This document shows, one piece after another, positions 1-6,260 of a stretch of DNA of 18,337 bases. Made by a program: the position numbers and the translations under genes. Numbering within the stretch: the stretch's first letter is position 1; each line of letters opens with the position of its first letter. The notes under the pieces were generated by a model. It was given only the letters and a program-made list of their open reading frames with translations, ran no database searches and was not told the DNA's origin. The stretch spans positions 1 through 18,337 of the forward strand of contig DJAN01000237.1 in assembly GCA_002429615.1 (NCBI GenBank), written 5' to 3'. Origin of the DNA: Lysobacteraceae bacterium UBA6001 (lineage in GTDB: Bacteria; Pseudomonadota; Gammaproteobacteria; Xanthomonadales; Xanthomonadaceae).

Positions 1-1694
1 CCAGCACCGGCCTGTGGCGCCTGCCCGCGCACGCGGCCACCCTGGGCGCCGCATCCGAACTGCGCGGCAACGACCTGCGCCTGTCGATCGGCCGTGCGCC
101 GGTGAACTTCACCGGCCGCGCGCGCCCGGCCATCACCGTCAACGGCAGCCTGCCGGCGCCCACGCTGCGCTGGCGCGAGGGCGACACGGTGAACATCCGC
201 GTCGCCAACACGCTCGGCGATGCGCCCACCTCGATCCACTGGCACGGCCTGCTGCTGCCGGCCAACATGGATGGCGTGCCGGGCATGAGCTTCGACGGCA
301 TCGCGCCGGGCGAGGCGTACCAGTACCGCTTCACCCTGCGCCAGTCCGGCACCTACTGGTACCACAGCCACTCGATGTTCCAGGAGCAGTCCGGCCTGTA
401 TGGCGCACTGATCATCGATCCGCTGGAACCACCGCCGTATGCCTACGACCGCGAGCACGTGATGCTGCTGTCGGACTGGACCGACCTCGACCCGGCGGCG
501 CTGTACCGGCGCATGAAGCAGATGCCGATGCACGACAACACCTATCAGCGCACCGTCGGAGATTTCTTCCGCGACGCGCGCCAGGATGGCCTGTCAGCGA
601 CGCTGGCCGACCGTGGCATGTGGGGACGCATGCGGATGACGCCCAGCGACCTGTCGGACATCAACGCCCATACCTACACCTACCTGACCAACGGTACCGC
701 ACCGGCCGGCAACTGGACCGGCCTGTTCCGCCCGGGCGAGAAAGTGCTGCTGCGTTTCATCAACGGCGCGGCGATGACCTACTTCGACGTGCGCATTCCC
801 GGGCTGAAACTCACCGTGGTCGCCGCCGATGGCCAGTACGTGCATCCGGTGACGGTGGACGAGTTCCGCATCGCGCCGGCGGAGACCTTCGACGTGATCG
901 TCGAACCCAGCGGGCAGGATGCCTACACCGTGTTCGCGCAGGACATGGGCCGTACCGGCCATGCACGCGCCACGCTGGCGGTTCGCCATGGGCTGGAAGC
1001 GCCGGTGCCGGCGCTGGACCGGCGCCCCCTGCTGAGCATGGCCGACATGGGCCACGACATGGGCCACGACATGGGCACCGGCGCGCACAAGGGCATGGAA
1101 GGCGGCTGCGGCGCGGCGATGGGGATGATGGACATGCCCGGCATGTCGCACGACCATGCGATGGCACCCGCCGTTGCGCACCCGGCCAGCGAACGCGGCA
1201 ATCCGCTGGTCGACATGCAGAGCAACGCGACCGCGCCGCGCCTGGACGACCCCGGTATCGGCCTGCGCGACAACGGCCGCCGGGTGCTGCGTTATGCCGA
1301 CCTGCACAGCGCCTTCGAGGACCCGGACGGGCGCGAACCCGGACGCGAGATCCAGCTGCATCTCACCGGCCACATGGAGCGCTTCGCGTGGTCGTTCGAC
1401 GGTGTGCCGTTCGCATCCGCGCAGCCACTGCGGCTCAACTATGGCGAGCGCCTGCGCATCGTGCTGGTCAACGACACGATGATGCAGCACCCCATCCACC
1501 TGCATGGCATGTGGAGCGACCTGGAAGATGCCGATGGCAATTTCCAGGTGCGCAAGCACACCCTCGACATGCCGCCCGGCACGCGACGAAGTTACCGCGT
1601 GCGCGCCGACGCGCTGGGCCGCTGGGCCTATCACTGCCACCTGCTGTACCACATGGAAGCCGGCATGATGCGGGAAGTGCGGGTGGACGCATGA
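1..1694 (+). CDS. copA: Multicopper oxidase CopA, copper resistance (5'-truncated)
   Basis: Periplasmic multicopper oxidase of the CopA/PcoA family, which oxidises Cu(I) and sequesters copper. The frame is open from the first full codon at base 3, so the start and the expected Tat signal lie upstream of the window; 563 residues are visible. Copper ligands are clear: HWHG at 237-248, HSHS at 363-374, HPIHLHG at 1488-1508, and HCH-x3-H-x4-M at 1632-1667, which supplies the type 1 and trinuclear sites. Between the second and third cupredoxin domains lies a Met/His-rich insert (about 1038-1163, repeated MGHDMGHDM and MGMMDMPGMSHDH), the copper-binding segment typical of CopA. The internal ATG at 102 is not the start, because conserved domain-1 sequence precedes it. 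The stop overlaps the copB start by 4 bp (ATGA), indicating translational coupling. Family assignment is firm. Confidence 0.95.
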   Translation, partial: STGLWRLPAHAATLGAASELRGNDLRLSIGRAPVNFTGRARPAITVNGSLPAPTLRWREGDTVNIRVANTLGDAPTSIHWHGLLLPANMDGVPGMSFDGIAPGEAYQYRFTLRQSGTYWYHSHSMFQEQSGLYGALIIDPLEPPPYAYDREHVMLLSDWTDLDPAALYRRMKQMPMHDNTYQRTVGDFFRDARQDGLSATLADRGMWGRMRMTPSDLSDINAHTYTYLTNGTAPAGNWTGLFRPGEKVLLRFINGAAMTYFDVRIPGLKLTVVAADGQYVHPVTVDEFRIAPAETFDVIVEPSGQDAYTVFAQDMGRTGHARATLAVRHGLEAPVPALDRRPLLSMADMGHDMGHDMGTGAHKGMEGGCGAAMGMMDMPGMSHDHAMAPAVAHPASERGNPLVDMQSNATAPRLDDPGIGLRDNGRRVLRYADLHSAFEDPDGREPGREIQLHLTGHMERFAWSFDGVPFASAQPLRLNYGERLRIVLVNDTMMQHPIHLHGMWSDLEDADGNFQVRKHTLDMPPGTRRSYRVRADALGRWAYHCHLLYHMEAGMMREVRVDA

Positions 1695-2581
1695 ACGCAC
1701 GTCTTTCCCTGGCCTGCTGCCTGGCCCTGGTCGCGCCGCTGGCGGCGGCGCAGGATCCTGCCGCCACGCGGCAGGCGTCGTCGGCGTCGGCCGACGACAC
1801 GTCGCAGATGGACCACTCGCAGATGGACCACTCGCAGATGGACCACTCGCAGATGGACCACTCCACCGCGCCGCGCACGCCGATCCCGGTTCCGACCGCG
1901 GAGGACATCGCCGCCGCGTTTCCCCATGTGCATGACACGCACATGCACAGCGCCGCGCCGGTGCACTATCTGCTCGTTGATCGCCTGGAAGGCTGGGATC
2001 GCGACGCGGGCAGCGGCCAGGCCTGGGAGCTCAACGGCTGGTACGGCGGCGACATCCACCGCCTGCGCCTGCGCAGCGAAGGCGAACGCGAGGGGGGCCG
2101 CACCCACTCGGCGGACGCCGAACTGCTTTACGGCCGGGCGATCTCACCCTGGTGGGAACTGGTCGCGGGCGTGCGCCAGGACTTCGCGCCCGGCCCCGCG
2201 CAGACCCGCGCGGCGATCGGCATCCAGGGCTTGGCCCCGTACAAGTTCGAGCTGTCGGCCACGGCGTATGTGGGCGGTGGCAGCGACGCGGCGCTGCGAC
2301 TGGAGGGCGAGTACACGCTGCTGCTGTCCTCGCGCTGGATCCTGCAGCCGCGCGTGGAAGCGAACTTCTCGGCGCAGGAGGACGCACGCCGCGGCGAAGG
2401 CGGTGGCCTCGACAGCGCCAGCGTCGGCCTGCGCCTGCGCTATGAAGTCAGTCGTCGCTTCGCGCCTTACCTTGGCTGGGAGCACGAACGCCGTTTCGGC
2501 GATGCTGCCCGCTTCACGCGCGCCGAAGGTGACGACGCGCGCGGCAGCCGCTTCGTCGCCGGCCTGCGCTTCTGGTTCTGA
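1691..2581 (+). CDS. copB: Copper resistance protein CopB, outer membrane
   Basis: CopB/PcoB-family outer-membrane beta-barrel protein of 296 residues, the usual partner of CopA. The ATG at 1691 overlaps the copA stop. Residues 1-20 form a signal peptide ending AAA before QD. Residues 38-57 are four exact copies of SQMDH, followed by a His-rich stretch (FPHVHDTHMH, about 77-86), together a likely copper-binding N-terminal tail. The rest (about 91-296) is the conserved CopB domain with alternating strand pattern, starting VHYLLVDRLEGWD, and the protein ends GLRFWF with the C-terminal Phe typical of outer-membrane barrels. An in-frame open reading frame continues upstream through copA, but only the part from 1691 is coding. 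The role in copper export or sequestration is known for the family; the exact mechanism is not settled. Confidence 0.94.
   Translation: MNARLSLACCLALVAPLAAAQDPAATRQASSASADDTSQMDHSQMDHSQMDHSQMDHSTAPRTPIPVPTAEDIAAAFPHVHDTHMHSAAPVHYLLVDRLEGWDRDAGSGQAWELNGWYGGDIHRLRLRSEGEREGGRTHSADAELLYGRAISPWWELVAGVRQDFAPGPAQTRAAIGIQGLAPYKFELSATAYVGGGSDAALRLEGEYTLLLSSRWILQPRVEANFSAQEDARRGEGGGLDSASVGLRLRYEVSRRFAPYLGWEHERRFGDAARFTRAEGDDARGSRFVAGLRFWF
1802..1861 (+). repeat. Four exact 15-bp tandem repeats in copB
   Basis: The unit tcgcagatggaccac occurs four times without mismatch (1802, 1817, 1832, 1847). Each copy encodes SQMDH. Because the unit is a multiple of three, changes in copy number would keep the copB frame and simply lengthen or shorten the Met/His metal-binding tail. 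Confidence 0.95.
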
Positions 2582-2596
2582 AGCGCGCCGGGCGGT

Positions 2597-2630
2597 CGGG
2601 AGGTGGCGGTTACAATGACGCCACCTCCCG
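2597..2630. terminator. Perfect 12-bp hairpin between copB and gloA
   Basis: cgggaggtggcg (2597-2608) and cgccacctcccg (2619-2630) are perfect inverted repeats around a 10-nt loop, 16 bp after the copB stop. There is no T-run after it, so it is at best a terminator lacking the canonical U-tract, or an mRNA-stabilising structure. The loop contains TACAAT (2611-2616), a plausible sigma-70 -10 for gloA, though no convincing -35 lies 16-18 bp upstream. It could equally be an operator. Confidence 0.55.
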
Positions 2631-2673
2631 ATGCGCCCGGCGCATCGCTTCCCCCGCAGATAATGGATTTGCC

Positions 2674-3204
2674 ATGAGCCTCCAGACCCTTCAGCAGCAG
2701 CCCGGCGTCGCCCCGCAGCCGCCCGCCGAGACCACCGGCTTCGTCTTCAACCACACGATGTTGCGGGTGAAGGACATCGTGCAGTCGCTGGATTTCTACA
2801 CCCGCGTCCTCGGCTTCCAGCTCATCGACCAGCGCGATTTCCCCGAGGCGAAGTTCAGCCTGTACTTCCTCGCCCTGCTCCCGGCAGGCACCCAGGTTCC
2901 CGCCGATGCCACCGCGCGTCGCGTCTGGATGGCCGGCATTCCCGGCGTGCTGGAGCTGACCCACAACCATGGCACCGAGCAGCAGGACGGGCCGGTCTAC
3001 CATGACGGCAACAGCGATCCGCGCGGCTTTGGCCACATCTGCGTCTCGGTGCCGGACATCCATGCCGCCTGCGCGCGTTTCGATGCGCTGGGCGTGCCCT
3101 ACCAGAAGCGCCTGCAGGACGGCCGCATGAAGCACCTGGCCTTCATCAAGGATCCCGATGGCTACTGGGTGGAGATCATCTCCAACACCCCGCTGGCGGA
3201 GTGA
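2674..3204 (+). CDS. gloA: Lactoylglutathione lyase (glyoxalase I), eukaryote-like long form
   Basis: Glyoxalase I converts the methylglyoxal-glutathione hemithioacetal to S-lactoylglutathione in the cytosol. The 176 residues form two VOC-fold halves. Metal ligands by family alignment are H27 (NHTMLRVKD), E94 (GVLELTHN), H121 (GFGHICVSV) and E167 (DPDGYWVEI). The protein is closer to animal and fungal glyoxalase I than to the ~135-residue E. coli GloA: it has the extended N-terminus and shared segments such as FNxTMLRVKD, SLDFYTRVLG, KFSLYFLA, and GNSDPRGFGHI. The first ligand is His where the human enzyme has Gln33. The start ATG at 2674 is the first in frame with the conserved N-terminus; the Shine-Dalgarno is weak. 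Single gene on the plus strand, probably transcribed separately from copAB. Function is firm; whether Zn or Ni is used cannot be read here. Confidence 0.95.
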   Translation: MSLQTLQQQPGVAPQPPAETTGFVFNHTMLRVKDIVQSLDFYTRVLGFQLIDQRDFPEAKFSLYFLALLPAGTQVPADATARRVWMAGIPGVLELTHNHGTEQQDGPVYHDGNSDPRGFGHICVSVPDIHAACARFDALGVPYQKRLQDGRMKHLAFIKDPDGYWVEIISNTPLAE

Positions 3205-3368
3205 GGGTTTCCGCGCGACCGCATCCTCGGCGGCGTTCACCCTAGGGAATTGCCGCCAGTAGTTTTACCGTTGCCGCGTCGCGCGTCCGGTTCCAGCATT
3301 TGGCATATGCGGTGCGGCACCGGCCTCCGGTTCCGCCCGCGTCCTTGTCAGATCGCGGAGAACCGGAC

Positions 3369-4124
3369 ATGCCTGCATCTCGCGTTTCCCTTTGCGCGCT
3401 CGCGCTGGCGTTGTGGATGGCGGCCTTGCCACCCGCGGCGGCCGCCGAGCGCGACCCCAAGGCCATCGACGCCCTGCAACGCATGGGCAGCTACCTGCGT
3501 TCGCTGCCCGCGTTCCGGGTCAGCGGCGATTCGGCCACCGAATACGTGCTCGATGACGGGCAGAAGTACCGCATCGACGGCACGGTGGATTACCTCGCCC
3601 AGTCGCCCTCGCGCCTGCATGCACGCATCGCCAACGCCGGGCAGGCGCGCGAACTGTTCATCGACGGCAAGCAACTCACCGTCTATTCGCCCGGCCTGAA
3701 GTACTACGCCACCGCGCCGCTGCAGGGCGATCTGCAAAGCCTGCTGGTCGATACCGAGACCCGCTACGACGTGCACCTGCCGCTCGCCGACCTGTTCTGG
3801 TTCGGTACCGCGCAGGCGCCGGTGGACAGCGTGCTGGCCGCGACCGTGGTCGGCCCGGCGAAGCTCGACGGACAGGCCACCACGCAGTACGCGTTCCGCC
3901 AGGAAGGCGTGGACTGGCAGGTGTGGATCGATGACGGCGCCAAGCCGTTGCCACGGCGCTTCGTCATCACCGACACCACCGACGCCGCGCGTCCGCAGTA
4001 CACCGCCGACCTGCGCTGGGATACCGCGCCCAAGGTGCCAGCGCAGGCGTTTACCTTCACACCCGGCAGTGGCGACCACCGCATCACGCTGGTGGCGGTG
4101 GAAGCGGCGGAGGTGCAGCCATGA
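3369..4124 (+). CDS. DUF2092 family periplasmic protein
   Basis: Predicted secreted protein of 251 residues. The ATG at 3369 has GGAG 8-9 bp upstream (3357-3360); longer in-frame starts (for example TTG at 3300) lack this and would bury the signal peptide. Residues 1-26 form a signal peptide ending AAAA before ERD. The mature part is a beta-rich, LolA/LolB-like domain recognised as DUF2092: DPKAIDALQRMGSYL (about 29-43), a YVLDDGQKYRIDG strand pair (59-71), LFIDGKQLTVYSP (96-108), PLADLFWFG (138-146), and late VWIDDGAKPLPRRFVI (185-200) and F-T-F-x-P near 228-231. The molecular function of DUF2092 is not established; the fold suggests binding of a lipid or hydrophobic ligand in the periplasm, which is inference. 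The stop overlaps the next start by 4 bp, so the two products are probably made together and may act together. Confidence 0.85.
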   Translation: MPASRVSLCALALALWMAALPPAAAAERDPKAIDALQRMGSYLRSLPAFRVSGDSATEYVLDDGQKYRIDGTVDYLAQSPSRLHARIANAGQARELFIDGKQLTVYSPGLKYYATAPLQGDLQSLLVDTETRYDVHLPLADLFWFGTAQAPVDSVLAATVVGPAKLDGQATTQYAFRQEGVDWQVWIDDGAKPLPRRFVITDTTDAARPQYTADLRWDTAPKVPAQAFTFTPGSGDHRITLVAVEAAEVQP

Positions 4125-4687
4125 GCAGCACGCGCGCGTTCAAGACCGCCATGGGCGCCACGCTCGCGATCGCCCTGTTCGGGGTGCAGACCCTCGAGAC
4201 GGCGCTGGCGATCCGACCGATGGGATTCGCGCACGGCGCGATCAACCGTCCGCATCCGATGCCGCATCCGGGCGGCGGCGGTGGGATGCCACATCCCGCT
4301 CCCCATCCGGGTCCCGGCCCGGGCCCGGGACCCCATCCCGGTCCAGGCCCCGGGCCACATCCTGGTCCTGGTCCTGGTCCTGGTCCCGGCCCTGGCCCTG
4401 GCCCTGGCCCGCATCCTGGCCCCGGCCCGGGTCCCGGGCCGCATCCGCCAGGTCCACCGCCCCCGCCGCCGCCCTACTGGTACGACCATCCGTGGGCGAC
4501 CGCGGCGGCGGTCACCACCGCCACCATGGTCACGGCCGCGGCGATTGGCTCGGTGGTCTATGAGCTGCCACCGGCATGCTCGGTGACGGTGATCGACAAC
4601 GTGACCTACCAGAACTGCGACAACGTCTGGTATCAACCGGAATACATCGGCACCACCGTGCAGTACGTGGTGGTGGAAGCGCCCTGA
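4121..4687 (+). CDS. Secreted Pro/Gly/His-repeat protein, function unknown
   Basis: Hypothetical envelope protein of 188 residues, coupled to the upstream DUF2092 gene by an ATGA overlap. Residues 1-30 look like a signal peptide ending ALA. Residues about 45-118 are low complexity: HP and PG dipeptides such as PHPGPGPGP, then a short polyproline run. Residues about 125-147 are an Ala/Thr/Val-rich hydrophobic segment that could span or lie in a membrane. The C-terminal 40 residues are a compact domain with two cysteines (C153, C166) and the pattern NVTYQNC...WYQPEY...QYVVVEAP, like the tail of other small secreted proteobacterial proteins. The coding sequence is supported by the intact frame across the repeat, codon-biased flanks and the tight coupling. 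The repeat region could be a flexible cell-wall-spanning linker or bind metal through its histidines; both are inference. Confidence 0.8.
   Translation: MSSTRAFKTAMGATLAIALFGVQTLETALAIRPMGFAHGAINRPHPMPHPGGGGGMPHPAPHPGPGPGPGPHPGPGPGPHPGPGPGPGPGPGPGPGPHPGPGPGPGPHPPGPPPPPPPYWYDHPWATAAAVTTATMVTAAAIGSVVYELPPACSVTVIDNVTYQNCDNVWYQPEYIGTTVQYVVVEAP
4300..4474 (+). repeat. Low-complexity Pro-Gly coding repeat
   Basis: Degenerate six-base units (ggtcct, ggcccg, ggccct and variants) repeat through this stretch, with cat codons inserted at intervals. Third-position variation (ggt/ggc, cct/ccc/ccg) shows selection for the Pro-Gly protein sequence, though runs such as ggtcct x3 and ggccct x3 near 4373-4408 are nearly exact and could slip in replication. 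Confidence 0.8.
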
Positions 4688-4698
4688 GCCCGCAACTG

Positions 4699-4723
4699 CC
4701 GGCGCCGCCTCCCGCGGTGCCGG
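4699..4723. terminator. Hairpin between convergent genes
   Basis: ccggcgccgc (4699-4708) pairs with gcggtgccgg (4714-4723) around the loop ctccc; one position is G-U when transcribed on the plus strand. It lies in the 38-bp gap between the Pro/Gly protein stop and the end of the minus-strand DUF3052 gene, so it could terminate both. It has no T-run, so factor-independent termination is uncertain. Confidence 0.5.
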
Positions 4724-4725
4724 CC

Positions 4726-5136
4726 TCAGCGCGCCTGTCTGCGCACGACCAGTTTCAAGCCCGACCACACCGGGCTGACCGCGCACACCTTGATATCGAC
4801 ATAGTCCAGCGGCAGCGCGACTTCGCGGATGACGTCCTCGGTGATCGTGGTCGGTACCTTCGCCGCGCGCTTCGGCCAGGAGATCCATGCCGGCGTGGCG
4901 GGCGGCAACACCTGCCGCCAGCGCACCAGCAGAATGGAAAGCACGTCGCGCTCCCGCACGAAGGCATGCGCGAGATCGATGCGGGCGCTGGCGCGGGTCA
5001 CGAAGCGCACCTCATCCGGCAAGGGAGCCAGCCACGCCAGATAGTCGGCCGGCGCATCGTGCAGCAGCACGCGATGCCCGGCGGCAATGCCGAGCTTGCG
5101 CGCCAGCGGCGTGGCGGAATAGCCCGGCGTGCTCAT
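4726..5136 (-). CDS. DUF3052 family protein
   Basis: Soluble protein of 136 residues matching DUF3052. Visible family features in order: N-terminal GYSATPLARKLGI (5-17), a short Rossmann-like strand RVLLHDAP (22-29), a central DLAHAFV (54-60), then the most conserved part, AWISWPKRAAKVPT (83-96), DVIREVALP (101-109), VDIKVCAV (113-120) and VWSGLKLVVRR (123-133). The biochemical role is unknown. The start ATG at 5136-5134 was chosen because the conserved domain begins directly after it and it overlaps the upstream stop by 4 bp (ATGA); upstream in-frame residues read into the neighbouring membrane-protein gene. No transmembrane segment is visible. The coupling suggests co-expression with that membrane protein, with no direct evidence of interaction. 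Confidence 0.85.
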   Translation of the reverse strand: MSTPGYSATPLARKLGIAAGHRVLLHDAPADYLAWLAPLPDEVRFVTRASARIDLAHAFVRERDVLSILLVRWRQVLPPATPAWISWPKRAAKVPTTITEDVIREVALPLDYVDIKVCAVSPVWSGLKLVVRRQAR

Positions 5137-5453
5137 GCGACCGGGGTACTCCAGGGTTGCCAGGTATTGGCCAGCAGGTAGACACCGATCACCGTGCCGA
5201 CCGGAAATCCGAACAACAGGCACACGCCGACCACCATCGAGGCGATACGCGCCCAGGGCCTGGCGGCCAGCGCGGCGCGTGAAATCGCCAGATGCAGCGT
5301 GAACAGTGCCACCAGCACCCCGGCAGGCAGCAGCATCGCGCTACCGGGAAGTTCGCTCCACAACAGACGTGCCAGCAGGAACACCACGATCATCAAGCCG
5401 TAGAACCACGCCAGCGCGCGATGTGCACGCTGGACCCGGATCCGCCGTTGCAT
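5133..5453 (-). CDS. Small three-helix membrane protein, function unknown
   Basis: Predicted inner-membrane protein of 106 residues. The ATG at 5453-5451 (MQRRIRVQRAHRA) gives a basic N-terminus directly before the first helix; the longer in-frame extension to 5525 is Arg/Pro-rich and unlikely. Hydrophobic helices are at about 14-33, 38-58 and 69-96. The last ends FPVGTVIGVYLLANTW, a pattern seen at the C-terminus of several small proteobacterial membrane proteins. Positively charged residues before helix 1 suggest a cytoplasmic N-terminus. Upstream is only a weak purine stretch (ggggg) for ribosome binding. It is the first gene of a two-gene minus-strand unit with the DUF3052 gene and is divergent from def across 122 bp. 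No function can be assigned. Confidence 0.75.
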   Translation of the reverse strand: MQRRIRVQRAHRALAWFYGLMIVVFLLARLLWSELPGSAMLLPAGVLVALFTLHLAISRAALAARPWARIASMVVGVCLLFGFPVGTVIGVYLLANTWQPWSTPVA

Positions 5454-5543
5454 GTTCGCCCCCGGATATGCGGCCGCGCCCCAGCCGACAGCGGCCAGCC
5501 TAGGCCTGCCCGGAACCCGGGGCAAGCACGCCCGCTCGGCGCC

Positions 5544-5549
5544 TAGAAT
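5544..5549 (+). promoter_or_regulatory. Possible -10 element for def
   Basis: TAGAAT lies 27 bp before the def ATG, one mismatch from TATAAT. No good -35 sits 16-18 bp upstream (ggcaag at 17 bp). An AGGAG ribosome binding site follows at 5564-5568, 7 bp before the start codon. Call rests on a single hexamer. Confidence 0.35.
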
Positions 5550-5575
5550 GGACCGACCCCGCCAGGAGCCCGACG

Positions 5576-6088
5576 ATGATCCGCGACATCCTTCGCATGG
5601 GGGACCCGCGCCTGCTGCGCATCGCCCCGCCGGTCACCACGTTCGATGCCGCGCTCGGCGCGCTGGTCGCGGACATGTTCGAGACCATGGACGCCGCCCA
5701 GGGGGTCGGCCTGGCGGCACCGCAGATCGCGGTGGACCTGCAGCTGATGGTGTTCGGGTTCGAGCAGAACACGCGCTACCCGGAAGCACCACCGGTACCG
5801 CGCACCGCGCTGGCGAACGTGCAGATCGAGCCGCTGGCCGACGAACAGGTGGACGGCTGGGAGGGCTGCCTGTCGATCCCGGGATTGCGCGCGGTGATTC
5901 CGCGCTGGCGGCTGATCCGTTACCGCGGCCAGACCCCGGACGGCGAGTGGCTGGAACGCGAGGCCGAAGGCTTCCATGCCCGCGTGGTGCAGCACGAACA
6001 CGATCACCTGATCGGACGGTTGTATCCCTCACGCATCCGGGACTTCAGCCGCTTCGGCTTCGAGGACGTGCTGTCGTACGACCTGTAG
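5576..6088 (+). CDS. def: Peptide deformylase
   Basis: Removes the N-formyl group from nascent proteins at the ribosome. The 170 residues carry all three catalytic motifs: GVGLAAPQI (43-51), EGCLSIPG (96-103, metal ligand C98) and QHEHDHL (139-145, metal ligands H140 and H144, catalytic E141). The ATG at 5576 has AGGAG 7 bp upstream. The segment [14 protein letters not shown] (62-75) is an insertion common in the Xanthomonas/Pseudomonas-type second deformylase and absent from E. coli Def. It is not next to fmt, so it may be an additional deformylase rather than the fmt-linked copy; that copy would lie outside this window. A loop normally containing N-P reads NVQIEP here, a minor deviation. 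Function is firm. Confidence 0.95.
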   Translation: MIRDILRMGDPRLLRIAPPVTTFDAALGALVADMFETMDAAQGVGLAAPQIAVDLQLMVFGFEQNTRYPEAPPVPRTALANVQIEPLADEQVDGWEGCLSIPGLRAVIPRWRLIRYRGQTPDGEWLEREAEGFHARVVQHEHDHLIGRLYPSRIRDFSRFGFEDVLSYDL

Positions 6089-6206
6089 CGTCCCACGCCA
6101 TTCACGCCAGGGCGACGGCTTGACTTTCACGCGCCCGGACGTGCCCCATGCGGGGAACGCCAACGGAGCGCGGTGCCATGGGGATTTTCGTAGTCACCGG
6201 GAATGG

Positions 6207-6220
6207 CCGCGGCGCCGCGG
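6207..6220. repeat. 14-bp GC palindrome upstream of the channel gene
   Basis: ccgcggcgccgcgg is a perfect palindrome in the 172-bp gap between def and the mechanosensitive channel gene. In such GC-rich DNA this may be chance. The rest of the gap shows no convincing promoter: TTGACT at 6120 has no matching -10 at 16-18 bp. Confidence 0.3.
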
Positions 6221-6260
6221 TGTCTGGCGGCCACCTCCGGTGAAGCCGCAAGGTCCGCGC

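Noticed and set aside
14..1690. Long frame open upstream of and continuous with copB, antiphase to copA
   Set aside because: The copA frame has all copper-ligand motifs; the other frame encodes Arg/Ala/His-rich sequence without any domain. It is a by-product of high GC, and only the part from 1691 is real.
3246..3272. GGAAT...CGTT resembling an ECF or EcfG-type promoter before the DUF2092 gene
   Set aside because: The spacing is 18 bp instead of 16-17 and the -35 box has T for C. Too weak to call.
3764..4888. Minus-strand frame over the DUF2092 and Pro/Gly genes
   Set aside because: Its Arg/Thr/Gly-rich repeats merely mirror the Pro-Gly repeat. The plus-strand genes have signal peptides, a ribosome binding site and coupling.
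6120..6148. TTGACT as -35 for the mechanosensitive channel gene
   Set aside because: No AT-rich hexamer occurs 16-18 bp downstream.
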